From Longitalea arenae (lineage in GTDB: Bacteria > Bacteroidota > Bacteroidia > Chitinophagales > Chitinophagaceae): a stretch of 64,000 nucleotides of DNA. The notes below the pieces were generated by a model, which saw nothing but the letters and a program-made list of their open reading frames with translations, made no database searches and was not told the DNA's origin. Of this stretch, positions 26,710 to 35,141 are shown piece after piece; positions within the stretch are counted from its first letter, which is position 1, and each line of letters starts with the position of its first letter. The translations under genes were made by a program, and so were the position numbers. Where the stretch lies: NCBI RefSeq assembly GCF_016924755.1, contig NZ_JAFFJX010000015.1:1-64000 (forward strand), read 5' to 3'.

Positions 26710-27267
26710 ATGCCTGTAAAAAATGATAAAAACAAGGATATCATTTCAACCAAAGGGCTGTGGGCTGGTGAGCCGGATGCGCCGGTAAGTCTCGTTTTAT
26801 ATGGCGATTATGAAAGTGAGGAATGTGCCAAAGTACATAAGGTGATTGTAAAACTGCTCGATTCGCATGGCAAAAAGATCAGATTCAATTACCGGCATTT
26901 TCCAATGACCCAGATCCATCAGCATGCGCATAAAGCGGCTGAAGCCGCAGTGGCAGCCGCCCAGGAAGGTAAATTCTGGGAAATGCACAATCTGTTGTAT
27001 GCGCACCATCGCCGGCTGGGCACCATCAGCTTACGGGAGTATGCCCGGGAAGCGGGAGTGACCAGTAAGAATTTTTTGCCCGACCTGGTAGAAAGTAAAT
27101 ACGGCTGGACCGTGCGGACTGACCTGTTGGAAGGATTGAATAAAGGGGTTCGCAATGTACCTACCTTGTTTATTAATGACCGGGTGTACCATGGCAGGCT
27201 TAGCCAGCCCGAATTAGCAAGGGCCATTGAGGAAGAATGCCATACTGTTAAGCGTAAAAGGGCTTAA
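26710..27267 (+). CDS. DsbA-family thioredoxin-fold protein, altered active site
   Basis: A 185-residue protein of the DsbA/thioredoxin_4 group. The ATG at 26710 is chosen because GAGGAG sits 6 bases ahead of it; this is one of the few clear Shine-Dalgarno sequences here. The first strand and active-site helix read LYGDYESEECAKVHK: where relatives have C-P-x-C there is S36-E-E-C39, so only the second cysteine remains. The cis-proline region is RNVPTLFIND. There is no signal peptide, so it is cytoplasmic. It may act as a glutathione-type or binding protein rather than a dithiol oxidase. Confidence 0.85.
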   Translation: MPVKNDKNKDIISTKGLWAGEPDAPVSLVLYGDYESEECAKVHKVIVKLLDSHGKKIRFNYRHFPMTQIHQHAHKAAEAAVAAAQEGKFWEMHNLLYAHHRRLGTISLREYAREAGVTSKNFLPDLVESKYGWTVRTDLLEGLNKGVRNVPTLFINDRVYHGRLSQPELARAIEEECHTVKRKRA

Positions 27268-27362
27268 CTATACTTACAGACCATGAATAAAGGCCGGTAA
27301 GCGATCGGTGGATAAAGAAAACATTAGTGAGAAACGGATGGTGGTCTGGGTGAAGTGTACGT

Positions 27363-27392
27363 AAAAAGGTGTTGTGAATACAGCACCTTTTT
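27363..27392. terminator. Terminator after DsbA-like gene
   Basis: AAAAAGGTG (27363-27371) and CACCTTTTT (27384-27392), symmetrical A and T tracts, so usable on both strands. Confidence 0.8.
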
Positions 27393-27741
27393 GCTTTTTA
27401 TTCCCTTTTTTTACCAAAAAGCAGGCTTTGAAGCGCCCTTTTAAAAAAAAATTAAAATTATTTTTCGCAGACATTGAATTTCCAATGGATAGTAAAAAGC
27501 TAAAGAATTCACGTGAATTTCTGCCACACTAAAGCATTTTTGAGTTGAGATCACGAGAATATGGCCTCAATTTGCAGGTGGAGATGAATTCAGCAATCAG
27601 AAACAAAACATGATATTTTATTTAATATAATGCCTGCAGGCTCGTTGCGGCGCCAAATTCCGCACTAACACTTGTTTGATTGGCGAGAAAAAAGAAACTT
27701 TGGTTAATCATTTAAATTATAACGATTGCCTGTTCATACAT

Positions 27742-27766
27742 GCTCCCGGTTCCGGGAGCTTTTTTT
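27742..27766 (+). terminator. Orphan strong intrinsic terminator
   Basis: A perfect 8-bp GC-rich stem GCTCCCGG/CCGGGAGC with a TT loop and seven T residues. No plus-strand gene precedes it within 350 bases other than the already terminated DsbA-like gene. Confidence 0.85.
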
Positions 27767-27846
27767 ATGCCCGTACAAAAAGAAGGCAGTGTAGAAACAC
27801 CGCCCTGAATGAATGAATGAATGATTGCTTGCCATATGAAAAACAG

Positions 27847-27917
27847 CAGTTACGGGTGGATTCGAACCACCGTAAGAGGGTTTGCTAGCCTCCGCCTTCC
27901 CCCTCGGCCACGTAACT
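27847..27917 (-). tRNA. tRNA-like gene with irregular anticodon arm
   Basis: On the minus strand: a 7-bp acceptor stem (AGTTACG/CGTAACT, all paired), U8-G9, a D arm GCC...GGC with A14, G18-G19 and A21 in place, a 4-base variable region, and a perfect T arm (GGTGG, TTCGAAT, CCACC), G at position 73. The anticodon arm is odd: in the standard 17-base layout position 33 is A instead of U, pair 31-39 is C-C, and positions 34-36 read GCA (Cys), although G73 does not suit cysteine. A Ser-type reading would need the missing long variable arm. It may be a tRNA pseudogene or an unusual tRNA. The length is 71 bases and CCA is not encoded. Confidence 0.6.
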
Positions 27918-27946
27918 CATGTAAGAAATAGTGAACTTGAAGCACT

Positions 27947-29182
27947 TTATTGCTCGCCTTTAACGGATGGAGGGTAGATGCATCTCAAATACCAGATCCT
28001 GATATCGTCAAAATAGTAAGTGAATATGATCGCAGCAGCCGGTATCAGCCATACGATATACCATCCGGTTGAATAGGCGATCATTACTCCAATGGTAACA
28101 GTTAACAATCGCAGGAATTCGACATGAACCACCCATTGTTTCTGTTCCATTATAGCCCCGCAATTGATCAGCGTGAGCAATAAAGCCAGCGTGATAAGTA
28201 ACTGTTGATGCAGGGGCAGGTATCGTTCAAAAAGAATGAACACAAACAGCAACACGATACTCAATACGATCTGCCATACCACATACCTGTTAAGCGGTTT
28301 ATCAACCGGAATATCATTCTTTCGTACCAGCAGTTTTGCTTCCGCCTGGTCGCGAAAGCGGTGATCTATACAATCGGGTTTGCCAAAGAGCAGTTTCACT
28401 TTATTTACAATTCCTTTGGTTTTGCGGGCAGCTAACAGCAATTCAGCAATGAAATGGAAATGCTGCCACAGAAAGCTATAACTTTTAAGCGGATGGGTTA
28501 GCCCGTATTGAATAGTTATATCATCCTCTTCTTTTTGAAATGTACCGAACAGTTTATCCCAGATAATGAATACATCGCCATAGTTTTTATCGAGGTAATG
28601 TTCATTGCTGGCATGGTGTACCCGATGGTGTGAAGGAGTTACCAGGATATATTCCAGTATGCCCAGTTTTCCGATCAATTGTGTATGAATAAAGAAAGGG
28701 TACAACCCATGTACCAGCAGAATGCTGGTGATCATGGATGCCGGAAAACCCAGTATAGGCAATACTGCCCAGAAGCCGGTGCGTACAAAAGCCTGGAACA
28801 CGGTTATCCGGGCTGAAACGGTGTAATTGAAATCTTCACTCTGGTGATGCACAACATGTACGGCCCAAAACAAATTGATCTCATGCGCCAGCCGGTGATA
28901 CCAGTACCAGAGAAAATCGGTACATAACAACAGTACGATCCATAACAGGATGCCCGGTTGAATGGTGAACAGCCCGAATTTTTTCTGCAAATAATCATAT
29001 ATAAAAAAGAACAAACCGGTAACCCATACATCCAGCAGCCGTTCTGCAATTCCTACGCTGATATTCGCAATGGAATGGTGCAGATTAAAAACGGGCTTCT
29101 TTTTTTGCCGTGCTATAAAAAACTCAAGGGCCATGAAAACAACAAAAAAGGGCACTGCCAGTGCCAGCAGGTTCAATTTCAT
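27947..29182 (-). CDS. Sterol desaturase/fatty acid hydroxylase family protein
   Basis: A 411-residue integral membrane di-iron oxygenase. The histidine boxes are complete: HRLAH (about residue 96), HVVHHQS (about 110), and HRVHH (about 185) preceding the NYGDVFIIWD motif with the DKLFGTF sequence that is typical of this family. Hydrophobic segments flank these, and four additional helices follow in the C-terminal 130 residues. Related proteins hydroxylate lipids or cleave alkylglycerol ethers (alkylglycerol monooxygenase has the same extended C-terminus). The substrate here is unknown. The gene for a small secreted protein lies upstream on the same strand, 30 bases away. Confidence 0.9.
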   Translation of the reverse strand: MKLNLLALAVPFFVVFMALEFFIARQKKKPVFNLHHSIANISVGIAERLLDVWVTGLFFFIYDYLQKKFGLFTIQPGILLWIVLLLCTDFLWYWYHRLAHEINLFWAVHVVHHQSEDFNYTVSARITVFQAFVRTGFWAVLPILGFPASMITSILLVHGLYPFFIHTQLIGKLGILEYILVTPSHHRVHHASNEHYLDKNYGDVFIIWDKLFGTFQKEEDDITIQYGLTHPLKSYSFLWQHFHFIAELLLAARKTKGIVNKVKLLFGKPDCIDHRFRDQAEAKLLVRKNDIPVDKPLNRYVVWQIVLSIVLLFVFILFERYLPLHQQLLITLALLLTLINCGAIMEQKQWVVHVEFLRLLTVTIGVMIAYSTGWYIVWLIPAAAIIFTYYFDDIRIWYLRCIYPPSVKGEQ

Positions 29183-29212
29183 AACCGGTAAAAATTGGTG
29201 CGGATATTTGCT

Positions 29213-29536
29213 TTATTGTTTCGGATCCAGTTTTATTAGTTGATACTGCGATGCATCTGTTATCCGGATCTTCTTTTTATTATATACAGGATGCTCTATT
29301 GATAAAGTGACCGGTAATTCCTGCCAGGTTGAAACCGTAAAAGCGCCTTTGTTATTTGAAAGGGCTTCTTCTTCCCCCGAAGTCACATAGATATACGCGT
29401 TCTCAATGTATTTCCCTGTAGCACTATTCTTAACAGCACCTTCTATTCTATATGGTTTGGCCGGAAAAACAGCTGATGTAAGCAAAATAAGAGCCGGTAA
29501 CGCAATCAACCAGCTATTGCGATATATGCGATTCAT
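29213..29536 (-). CDS. Small secreted carboxypeptidase-regulatory-like protein
   Basis: A 107-residue protein with a signal peptide (about residues 1-26) and one beta-sandwich domain of the carboxypeptidase D regulatory type (YRIEGAVKNSATGKYIENAYIYVTSGEEEALSNNKGAFTV, where the T-x-x-x-G-A-F ending is diagnostic). It would face the periplasm or cell surface. It sits just upstream of the membrane hydroxylase gene and could be co-transcribed. No specific role can be assigned. Confidence 0.7.
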   Translation of the reverse strand: MNRIYRNSWLIALPALILLTSAVFPAKPYRIEGAVKNSATGKYIENAYIYVTSGEEEALSNNKGAFTVSTWQELPVTLSIEHPVYNKKKIRITDASQYQLIKLDPKQ

Positions 29537-30076
29537 GCGTCGATATTTAATGATGAAAAATATATACCCCTAAGGTTATAGGATCAACATCGTGCTTTTG
29601 AATAATAAAGTCGCATGGTGGTCTATTTCATCACAATGATACATCAATTTACTAAGTCTACAAAAAAGGTGGACTAAAAATATTTATTAAAAAGAAGCGG
29701 CCGGCAGTAGAGGGTAGACTGTTAATTTATCAGAAGGTTTGATCAGCAGGTTGTTTATGGATGGTAATCGGATAATTTTTTCAAAAAAAGCAGTGTGCGT
29801 TACAGACAGTATTTAGTTGGATATGTGAATACATTTATAGGTACAATTTTCGAGTACAGATGCATAAGAATTTTAAACGCTGCTGAATTGTTTTTGATTC
29901 AAAGCAAACCAATCGAAAATGAAATCAATGGAAACCTTTTTATGTATGTAAGGATTGGTGCCCTGGGCCCAATATATTTATATACATGTGCCAGGGATCA
30001 ATCAGCGATACTTCAACTGCTGGCAGCATCGGTTGCCAGGTATTTTATCGTCCAGGGTGAATGGTGAATAGGATTA

Positions 30077-30100
30077 ATGATCAAATTATCACATTAGTAC
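30077..30100. repeat. Short octad array upstream of queD
   Basis: Three units in 8-base phase (ATGATCAA, ATTATCAC, ATTAGTAC) of the ATCAAATT family, ending 8 bases before the -7 box of queD. Confidence 0.55.
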
Positions 30101-30108
30101 AATATTCT

Positions 30109-30116
30109 TACCTTTG
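30109..30116 (+). promoter_or_regulatory. Candidate -7 box of queD
   Basis: TACCTTTG, eight bases before the queD ATG, followed by CGG as often seen in the phylum. Such spacing predicts a nearly leaderless mRNA. No -33 TTG is visible. Confidence 0.5.
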
Positions 30117-30124
30117 CGGCTCCT

Positions 30125-30481
30125 ATGCTGCTTTATAAAGAATTTACATTTGATTCAGCTCATTTTTTGCCCAATGTGCCCGAGGGACATAAGTGCAAGA
30201 ACATTCATGGCCATACTTATCGTTTGCGTGTGTGGCTGAAAGGCAAACCAGACCCCAGGCTGGGTTGGATCATTGATTTTGCTGAACTGAAAAAGATCAT
30301 CAAACCGGTGGTGACACAGCTCGATCACAAGCTTATGAACGATATTCCCGGTTTGGAAAACCCTACCTGCGAGCTGATTGCCGTATGGATCTGGGATCAA
30401 CTGAAACCAGCATTGCCGGCCATGCATCGCATTGAACTGCATGAAACGCCCACTTCAGGCGTTATCTATGAGGGAGAATAG
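30125..30481 (+). CDS. queD: 6-carboxytetrahydropterin synthase QueD
   Basis: A 118-residue enzyme of queuosine synthesis: converts dihydroneopterin triphosphate to 6-carboxytetrahydropterin. The zinc ligands are seen in FDSAHFLP (His), and HGHTYRL (two His), with the catalytic cysteine in HKCKNIHGH. The active-site D-H pair is LDHKLMND and the glutamate is in LHETPTSG. The length is standard. With queG it is the second queuosine gene in this window, though they lie 15 kb apart. It shares the 6-pyruvoyltetrahydropterin synthase fold, so a PTPS function is the alternative, less likely in bacteria. Confidence 0.93.
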   Translation: MLLYKEFTFDSAHFLPNVPEGHKCKNIHGHTYRLRVWLKGKPDPRLGWIIDFAELKKIIKPVVTQLDHKLMNDIPGLENPTCELIAVWIWDQLKPALPAMHRIELHETPTSGVIYEGE

Positions 30482-30522
30482 TTAAGTAGAGCTTCTGTGC
30501 TAAGATTAGGGTGATTTCTTTC

Positions 30523-30655
30523 TGATTTCGGGATTGCGAGATGTTGTGATTCACTGGAGTGAACTTTCCGGCAAATCTCAATAAGCGCATGATTGGGAAA
30601 CCTAAGATTTTCAGATCTCGAAATCCCGAAATCCCGCAATCTCAAAATCGAATTA
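30523..30655. repeat. Octad array, inverted arms, ends in DoxX stop codon
   Basis: The left arm (30523-30554) has four units of the TGATTTCG/GGATTGCG type; the right arm (30616-30655) has five of the TCCCGAAA type. The last three bases are the stop codon of the convergent DoxX gene. Confidence 0.82.
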
Positions 30656-31084
30656 AGCTTCGTGTTTGCTGAAGAAGTTGTCGAGCGAAATTGGCCCGCC
30701 TCCTTCCACCAGGAATAATATAAGTAACAACAATACGATGAAGGCAAAGGGCAATTCAAAATTGCCAAAGGCATCCCGTTGGGTGTTAATGAAAATAATG
30801 GCGCCCATTAATATTGGTATATTCAGTAAAGCAGCCCACCGCGTCAGCAATCCGATGATTATCAAAAAGCCACCCAGCAGGTGCGACCAGGTGATAAAAA
30901 TAACCAGCCAGTCAGACCGGTTGGCAACAAGACTCCCCTTTACCAGTTCTTCCAAGGTACTCGTATTTACAAGAAAGAAAATGCCTTTAACAAAGAGACA
31001 GATGCCCAAAGCTACCCGCAGCACTACCAGCCAACGGGGATGATGTGTAAGGCTCCACTGATGAATTTGTTGAAGCGTACCCAT
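30653..31084 (-). CDS. DoxX family membrane protein
   Basis: A 143-residue protein with four predicted transmembrane helices and the DoxX features (LRVALGICLFVKGIFFL start, the SHLLGGFLIIIGLLTRWAALLNIPILMGAIIFIN segment). DoxX proteins are small integral membrane proteins linked in some bacteria to thiol or quinone redox processes; the function here is unknown. The ATG at 31084 (MGTLQQIH) is preferred over one 51 bases upstream because it better matches the length of the family. Convergent with queD. Confidence 0.85.
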   Translation of the reverse strand: MGTLQQIHQWSLTHHPRWLVVLRVALGICLFVKGIFFLVNTSTLEELVKGSLVANRSDWLVIFITWSHLLGGFLIIIGLLTRWAALLNIPILMGAIIFINTQRDAFGNFELPFAFIVLLLLILFLVEGGGPISLDNFFSKHEA

Positions 31085-31377
31085 GGCAGGACATTTTAAA
31101 GTTTGTAAAATGCTAATGGGTAAACCCGCTAACATAGTAACCGGATCAACCCGCTAACTGTTAACGTACTATAAAGTTACACTTGAAATTTTTATATCAG
31201 GCCATGCCAGCCTAAAATTTCAAAATGTAAAGAGACTGCTAAATCAATCAGCTGCTAAAATATATTCACATATAAGGCGTTGTTAACAAATTACCCGATC
31301 TTTACCCCCTTTCTGTAGAGTAACTTATGAATTACCAAAATAAGGCCTGGTGGCCTTCTGTTAAAAAATCAATTACC

Positions 31378-32430
31378 ATGAAGAAATCTGCCCGTATTTG
31401 GTCAGGCGCACTATTCGTACTCTCCGTTTCCGCGTTATCTTTCAGTATGTGTAAACCAGGCGATGCCAAGGGACAGCCAGGCCTGGCAGGGGACAGTGGC
31501 AAATTGGCTGTAAAAAGTGATACAGACGTTGTAAAACCTTCCATACCACCACTGGATACGGCATTATATGAGGCAAAACTGCTAAAGAACGCCAATGGCG
31601 ACTCAAGCGGCAAATGGCCGGTAAAAGGTGTTTATCCAAAACCAGGTGCTATTTTCCCCTTTAAACGTGTTATAGCCTATTATGGTAATTTCTATTCCAA
31701 AAAAATGGGTGTATTGGGAGAATATGCTGAGGATGTGGTTATCGATAAATTAAATGGCGAAGTAAAAAAATGGCAGGCAGCTGATACTTCGGTCGAAGTG
31801 ATCCCAGCGATACATTATATAGCCGTAACGGCCCAGGGCAGCCCCGGTGAAACCGGTAAATACCGGCTACGCATGCCTGCTTCTCATATTGAAAGGGCGA
31901 TCAATATGGCGAAGAAAATGAACGCACTGGTCTTCCTCGATATTCAAATAGCTTTAAGCACGCTGCAGGAAGAAGTGCCACAGCTCGAGAAATACCTGAA
32001 AATGCCGAATGTGCACCTGGGTATTGATCCTGAATTCTCGATGAAAACGGGTAAAAAGCCTGGTTCCGTGATCGGCACTATGGATGCCGCCGACATCAAT
32101 TACACCACCGACTACCTGGCCAAACTGGTGAAAGCCCATAACCTGCCACCCAAGATCCTGGTAGTGCACCGCTTTACCCAGGGTATGGTAACTAATTACA
32201 AACAGATCAAATTACAGCCTGAAGTTCAGATCGTTATGGATATGGATGGTTGGGGACACCAGGCTCGCAAATTCAACACCTATAAACAATTCGTTTATAA
32301 AGAACCCGTACAGTTCACTGGTTTTAAGATATTCTACAAGAACGACCTGCGCGAGGCCAACAGCCATGTGTTGCAACCCGCAGAAGTCTTGAAACTGAAA
32401 CCACAGCCTATCTACATTCAATACCAATAG
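31378..32430 (+). CDS. Unrecognised lipoprotein, possible alpha/beta barrel
   Basis: A 350-residue exported lipoprotein; the ATG at 31378 gives a signal peptide with the lipobox FSMC (Cys25). An ATG 51 bases upstream adds no useful sequence. After a low-complexity stretch (about 26-80) the remaining 270 residues look like an alternating beta/alpha fold: AYYGNF near the start, a VIPAIHYIAVT strand, ALVFLDIQIALS, HLGIDPEFSM with acidic residues, KILVVHRFT, QIVMDMDGWG and FKIFYKND. The acidic residues at the ends of the strands resemble a glycoside-hydrolase-type barrel, but I do not recognise the family. Monocistronic with its own terminator. Confidence 0.75.
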   Translation: MKKSARIWSGALFVLSVSALSFSMCKPGDAKGQPGLAGDSGKLAVKSDTDVVKPSIPPLDTALYEAKLLKNANGDSSGKWPVKGVYPKPGAIFPFKRVIAYYGNFYSKKMGVLGEYAEDVVIDKLNGEVKKWQAADTSVEVIPAIHYIAVTAQGSPGETGKYRLRMPASHIERAINMAKKMNALVFLDIQIALSTLQEEVPQLEKYLKMPNVHLGIDPEFSMKTGKKPGSVIGTMDAADINYTTDYLAKLVKAHNLPPKILVVHRFTQGMVTNYKQIKLQPEVQIVMDMDGWGHQARKFNTYKQFVYKEPVQFTGFKIFYKNDLREANSHVLQPAEVLKLKPQPIYIQYQ

Positions 32431-32449
32431 CAGTATCACCATATTTGCT

Positions 32450-32486
32450 GAATGGCATCTCTAAATGAGGTGCCATTCTGATTTTT
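32450..32486 (+). terminator. Intrinsic terminator after lipoprotein gene
   Basis: GAATGGCATCTC (32450-32461) and GAGGTGCCATTC (32467-32478), a 12-bp stem with one wobble pair, then a T run at 32482-32486. Confidence 0.85.
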
Positions 32487-32542
32487 GGCCGTTAGCACCG
32501 GTGAGCCATATTTTTTTAAGTGTGGCAGAAGTCTTTAAAACG

Positions 32543-32579
32543 GCAAGTGGCGGGTAGGACAGTCCCACTCGCCACTTGC
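32543..32579. terminator. Long hairpin 3' of pyk
   Basis: An 18-base inverted repeat (32543-32560 and 32562-32579) with one wobble and one A-C mismatch, GC-rich, just past the pyk stop on the minus strand. On that strand a short T run follows. Confidence 0.65.
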
Positions 32580-32598
32580 TGTTTACAACACTTTTGTA

Positions 32599-34092
32599 TT
32601 AATCTACTTTCGTGATCTTGAGTACGTTGGTCGGTATATGCAGGTGTACCGGTGTACTACCAGTGTTCACCACCACATCGCCGGTTTTCAGGAAGCCTCT
32701 TTCTTTCAGGATCCTGATCTGGTCGAACATGATATCATCAAGGCTTTCCTCTTCGTCATAGAAGAAGGCCCGAACCCCCCAGCTTAAGCTCAGCTGGTTT
32801 ACCAGTGTTCTTTCCTTGGTAAAGATGTACAGGGGCGAATAGGGGCGATAGCTGCTGAGCACAAAAGCGGTATAACCACTTTGCGTCATACCTATCAGTG
32901 CATCCGCCTTGGTATCCTTAGCCAGTTTACAACCATTATAACAGATAGCGTCGCTTAAGAAAGAAGGTGAGTGCGGCAGCGGTTTCAGGTCCTCTTCGCG
33001 GTTATAGCGGTATTCTGTGCGTTCTACTTCGAGGATGATCTTGCGCATGGTCTCTACTACCAGGGCCGGGTGTTTACCGGTGGCGGTTTCACCACTCAGC
33101 ATCACCGCATCGGCGCCTTCGAGCACGGCATTGGCCACGTCGGTGATCTCACTGCGGTTGGGTTTTACGCGGTCGATCATACTTTCCATCATTTGGGTTG
33201 CGACGATAACCGGTTTGGCGCGGTGGATACATTTGCGAATGATGTCGCGTTGCGCCAACGGTACTTTTTCAACCGGTAGCTCAACACCCAGGTCGCCACG
33301 GGCCACCATTACACCATCTGATTCCAGAATAATATTGCGCAGGTCGGCCAGGGCCGAAGGCATTTCAATTTTGGCAATAACTTTTGATTTGCTGTTGCGG
33401 TCGAGCAGTCTTTTCTTCAGGTCGATGATATCATCCACTTTCCGCACAAACGACAGGGCCACCCAATCTACTTTCTGGTCGATTATAAAGTCGAGGTCAA
33501 CCAGGTCTTTTTCGGTTAATGCCGGAAGAGAGATCTTGGTATCTGGCAGGTTAACGCCTTTTTTAGGCAGTAACATTCCGCCATATGTTACCTGTACTTT
33601 TACATCACCGGCTTTTGTAACGTCAACTACTACCACTTCCAGTTTGCCATCGTCGATGAGGATCTTGTTGCCTGGTTGCACATCTTCGTGCAGGTTAGGG
33701 TAGGAGACATAGATCTTTTCCTTGGTGCCAACTACTTTTTCCTTGGAAGTGAATGTGAGGATATCGCCGGGTTCAATCAGCAGGGCGCCGTTCTCGATTT
33801 CACCAACCCGTAATTTCGGGCCCTGCAGGTCGGCCAGTATGGAAATATTATAAGGCTCTTTAGAGTTGATAGCACGGATATGTTCAATGATCTGTGCTTT
33901 GTTTTCATGCGTACCGTGCGAAAAATTCAGGCGGAAAATATTAACCCCTGCTTTTACCAGCTCCAGCAATTTTTCATAGGTGTCACAGGCAGGCCCTACG
34001 GTAGCTACAATTTTGGTTCTATGCGTACTATGTTGAATGCCTGCTTCCTTATCCATTTCATTATGCAGGTACTTGGTAATATCTCGTGCCAT
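32599..34092 (-). CDS. pyk: Pyruvate kinase
   Basis: A 497-residue glycolytic enzyme converting phosphoenolpyruvate and ADP to pyruvate and ATP. Seen: KIVATVGPA, FRLNFSHG (substrate-binding Arg and Asn), the metal-binding MVARGDLGVELP and the active-site IVATQMMESMI, with the C-terminal alpha/beta domain (TKADALIGMTQSGYTAFVLSSYRP). The N-terminal extension MARDITKYLHNEMDKEAG is family-consistent. It is next to pfkA, 65 bases downstream of it on the same strand, so the two key irreversible steps of glycolysis are probably co-expressed. Confidence 0.97.
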   Translation of the reverse strand: MARDITKYLHNEMDKEAGIQHSTHRTKIVATVGPACDTYEKLLELVKAGVNIFRLNFSHGTHENKAQIIEHIRAINSKEPYNISILADLQGPKLRVGEIENGALLIEPGDILTFTSKEKVVGTKEKIYVSYPNLHEDVQPGNKILIDDGKLEVVVVDVTKAGDVKVQVTYGGMLLPKKGVNLPDTKISLPALTEKDLVDLDFIIDQKVDWVALSFVRKVDDIIDLKKRLLDRNSKSKVIAKIEMPSALADLRNIILESDGVMVARGDLGVELPVEKVPLAQRDIIRKCIHRAKPVIVATQMMESMIDRVKPNRSEITDVANAVLEGADAVMLSGETATGKHPALVVETMRKIILEVERTEYRYNREEDLKPLPHSPSFLSDAICYNGCKLAKDTKADALIGMTQSGYTAFVLSSYRPYSPLYIFTKERTLVNQLSLSWGVRAFFYDEEESLDDIMFDQIRILKERGFLKTGDVVVNTGSTPVHLHIPTNVLKITKVD

Positions 34093-34157
34093 TGTATTTG
34101 TTTCTTGTTTCTAAAATTCAGGTTTAATCGATGCAGGTATATGGTATATAACAATGA

Positions 34158-35141
34158 TCAGCTGGCCAGGATCTTTACGATCTTGATCCATTCTTCACTG
34201 ATCTTTTGTTTAGATTTTACCGCTCTTTCCAGCAAGGTGTAGTGCATCCGGTTATTCAGGATGCCCACCATTACATTGTGCCGGCCTTCCAGCAATGATT
34301 CAACAGCAGCATAACCCATGCGGCTGGCAATGAGGCGGTCGAGACAGGTTGGCGAACCACCCCGTTGAATATGACCCAGGATACAAACCCTGGTATCGGT
34401 GAACGGCAGGCGTTCTTTTACCACTTTGGCTACTTCATTAGCGCCCCCGAATTCATCACCTTCGGCCACTACCACCATATTCACCAGCTTTTTACGGCGT
34501 TCTTTTTCCTGAAGCGAAGCTACCAGCTCTTCAATATCCGTTTTACGTTCAGGTATTAAAATATGTTCGGCACCGGTGGCAATACCACTGTGCAGGGCAA
34601 TATAGCCGGCATCGCGGCCCATTACTTCAATAATGAACAAACGGTCGTGTGCATCGGCCGTATCGCGGATCTTATCAATTGCTTCCACCGCAGTATTTAC
34701 GGCTGTATCGAAACCGATGGTAAAATCGGTTCCGGCAATATCTTTATCGATGGTACCGGGTAAACCAATACAGGGAATGTCGAATTCACGGCTGAAAATG
34801 TCGGCGCCTCTGAAAGAGCCGTCGCCGCCAATGATCACCAGGCCGTCGATGCCCAGTTTTTTAAGATTTTGATAAGCTTTCTGACGTCCTTCGGGTTGAA
34901 AGAATTCCTTGCAGCGGGCTGTTTTCAAGATCGTTCCACCCCGTTGAATAATATTGGCTACGCTGCGCGAGTGCATGGGTACAATATCATTTTCAATAAT
35001 ACCGCTATAACCGCGCATGATACCAAACACATCCAATCCATAATAATTTCCGGTTCTCACAACTGCCCGTATGGCGGCGTTCATACCCGGAGAATCACCT
35101 CCCGAGGTAAGGACACCGATTTTAGTCACCTTTTTTGCCAT
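34158..35141 (-). CDS. pfkA: ATP-dependent 6-phosphofructokinase
   Basis: A 327-residue enzyme phosphorylating fructose 6-phosphate. The PfkA motifs are present: GVLTSGGDSPGMNAAIRAVV (ATP), GGDGSFRGA, PGTIDKDIAGTDFTIGFDTAVNT (with the catalytic aspartate of the TIDKD motif), EVMGRDAGYIAL and ILGHIQRGGSPTCLDR. The glycine of GGDGS is the usual mark of an ATP-using rather than pyrophosphate-using enzyme. The gene starts at ATG 35141 and leads the pfkA-pyk unit. Confidence 0.97.
   Translation of the reverse strand: MAKKVTKIGVLTSGGDSPGMNAAIRAVVRTGNYYGLDVFGIMRGYSGIIENDIVPMHSRSVANIIQRGGTILKTARCKEFFQPEGRQKAYQNLKKLGIDGLVIIGGDGSFRGADIFSREFDIPCIGLPGTIDKDIAGTDFTIGFDTAVNTAVEAIDKIRDTADAHDRLFIIEVMGRDAGYIALHSGIATGAEHILIPERKTDIEELVASLQEKERRKKLVNMVVVAEGDEFGGANEVAKVVKERLPFTDTRVCILGHIQRGGSPTCLDRLIASRMGYAAVESLLEGRHNVMVGILNNRMHYTLLERAVKSKQKISEEWIKIVKILAS

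Larger units (their letters stand above)
27268..27846. other. Spacer with two terminators and no gene
   Basis: After the terminator of the DsbA-like gene (27363-27392) about 350 bases remain with no coding sequence or repeat array. They end in a strong plus-strand terminator (27742-27766) with no gene ahead of it, so this stretch is a candidate for a small RNA. No matching promoter could be identified. Confidence 0.4.
29537..30124. other. Gene-free spacer before queD
   Basis: AT-rich, with no supported gene. A frame at 29795-30067 has a GTG start and no family signal and is rejected. The right end holds an 8-base-period array and the queD -7 box. Confidence 0.5.

Noticed and set aside
29795-30067. 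90-residue frame upstream of queD with GTG start
   Set aside because: No signal for a start site, no family match, and part of it falls in AT-rich spacer next to an array.
30060-30124. preQ1-type riboswitch before queD
   Set aside because: The leader is only a few bases long downstream of the -7 box; no room for an aptamer and no matching motif.
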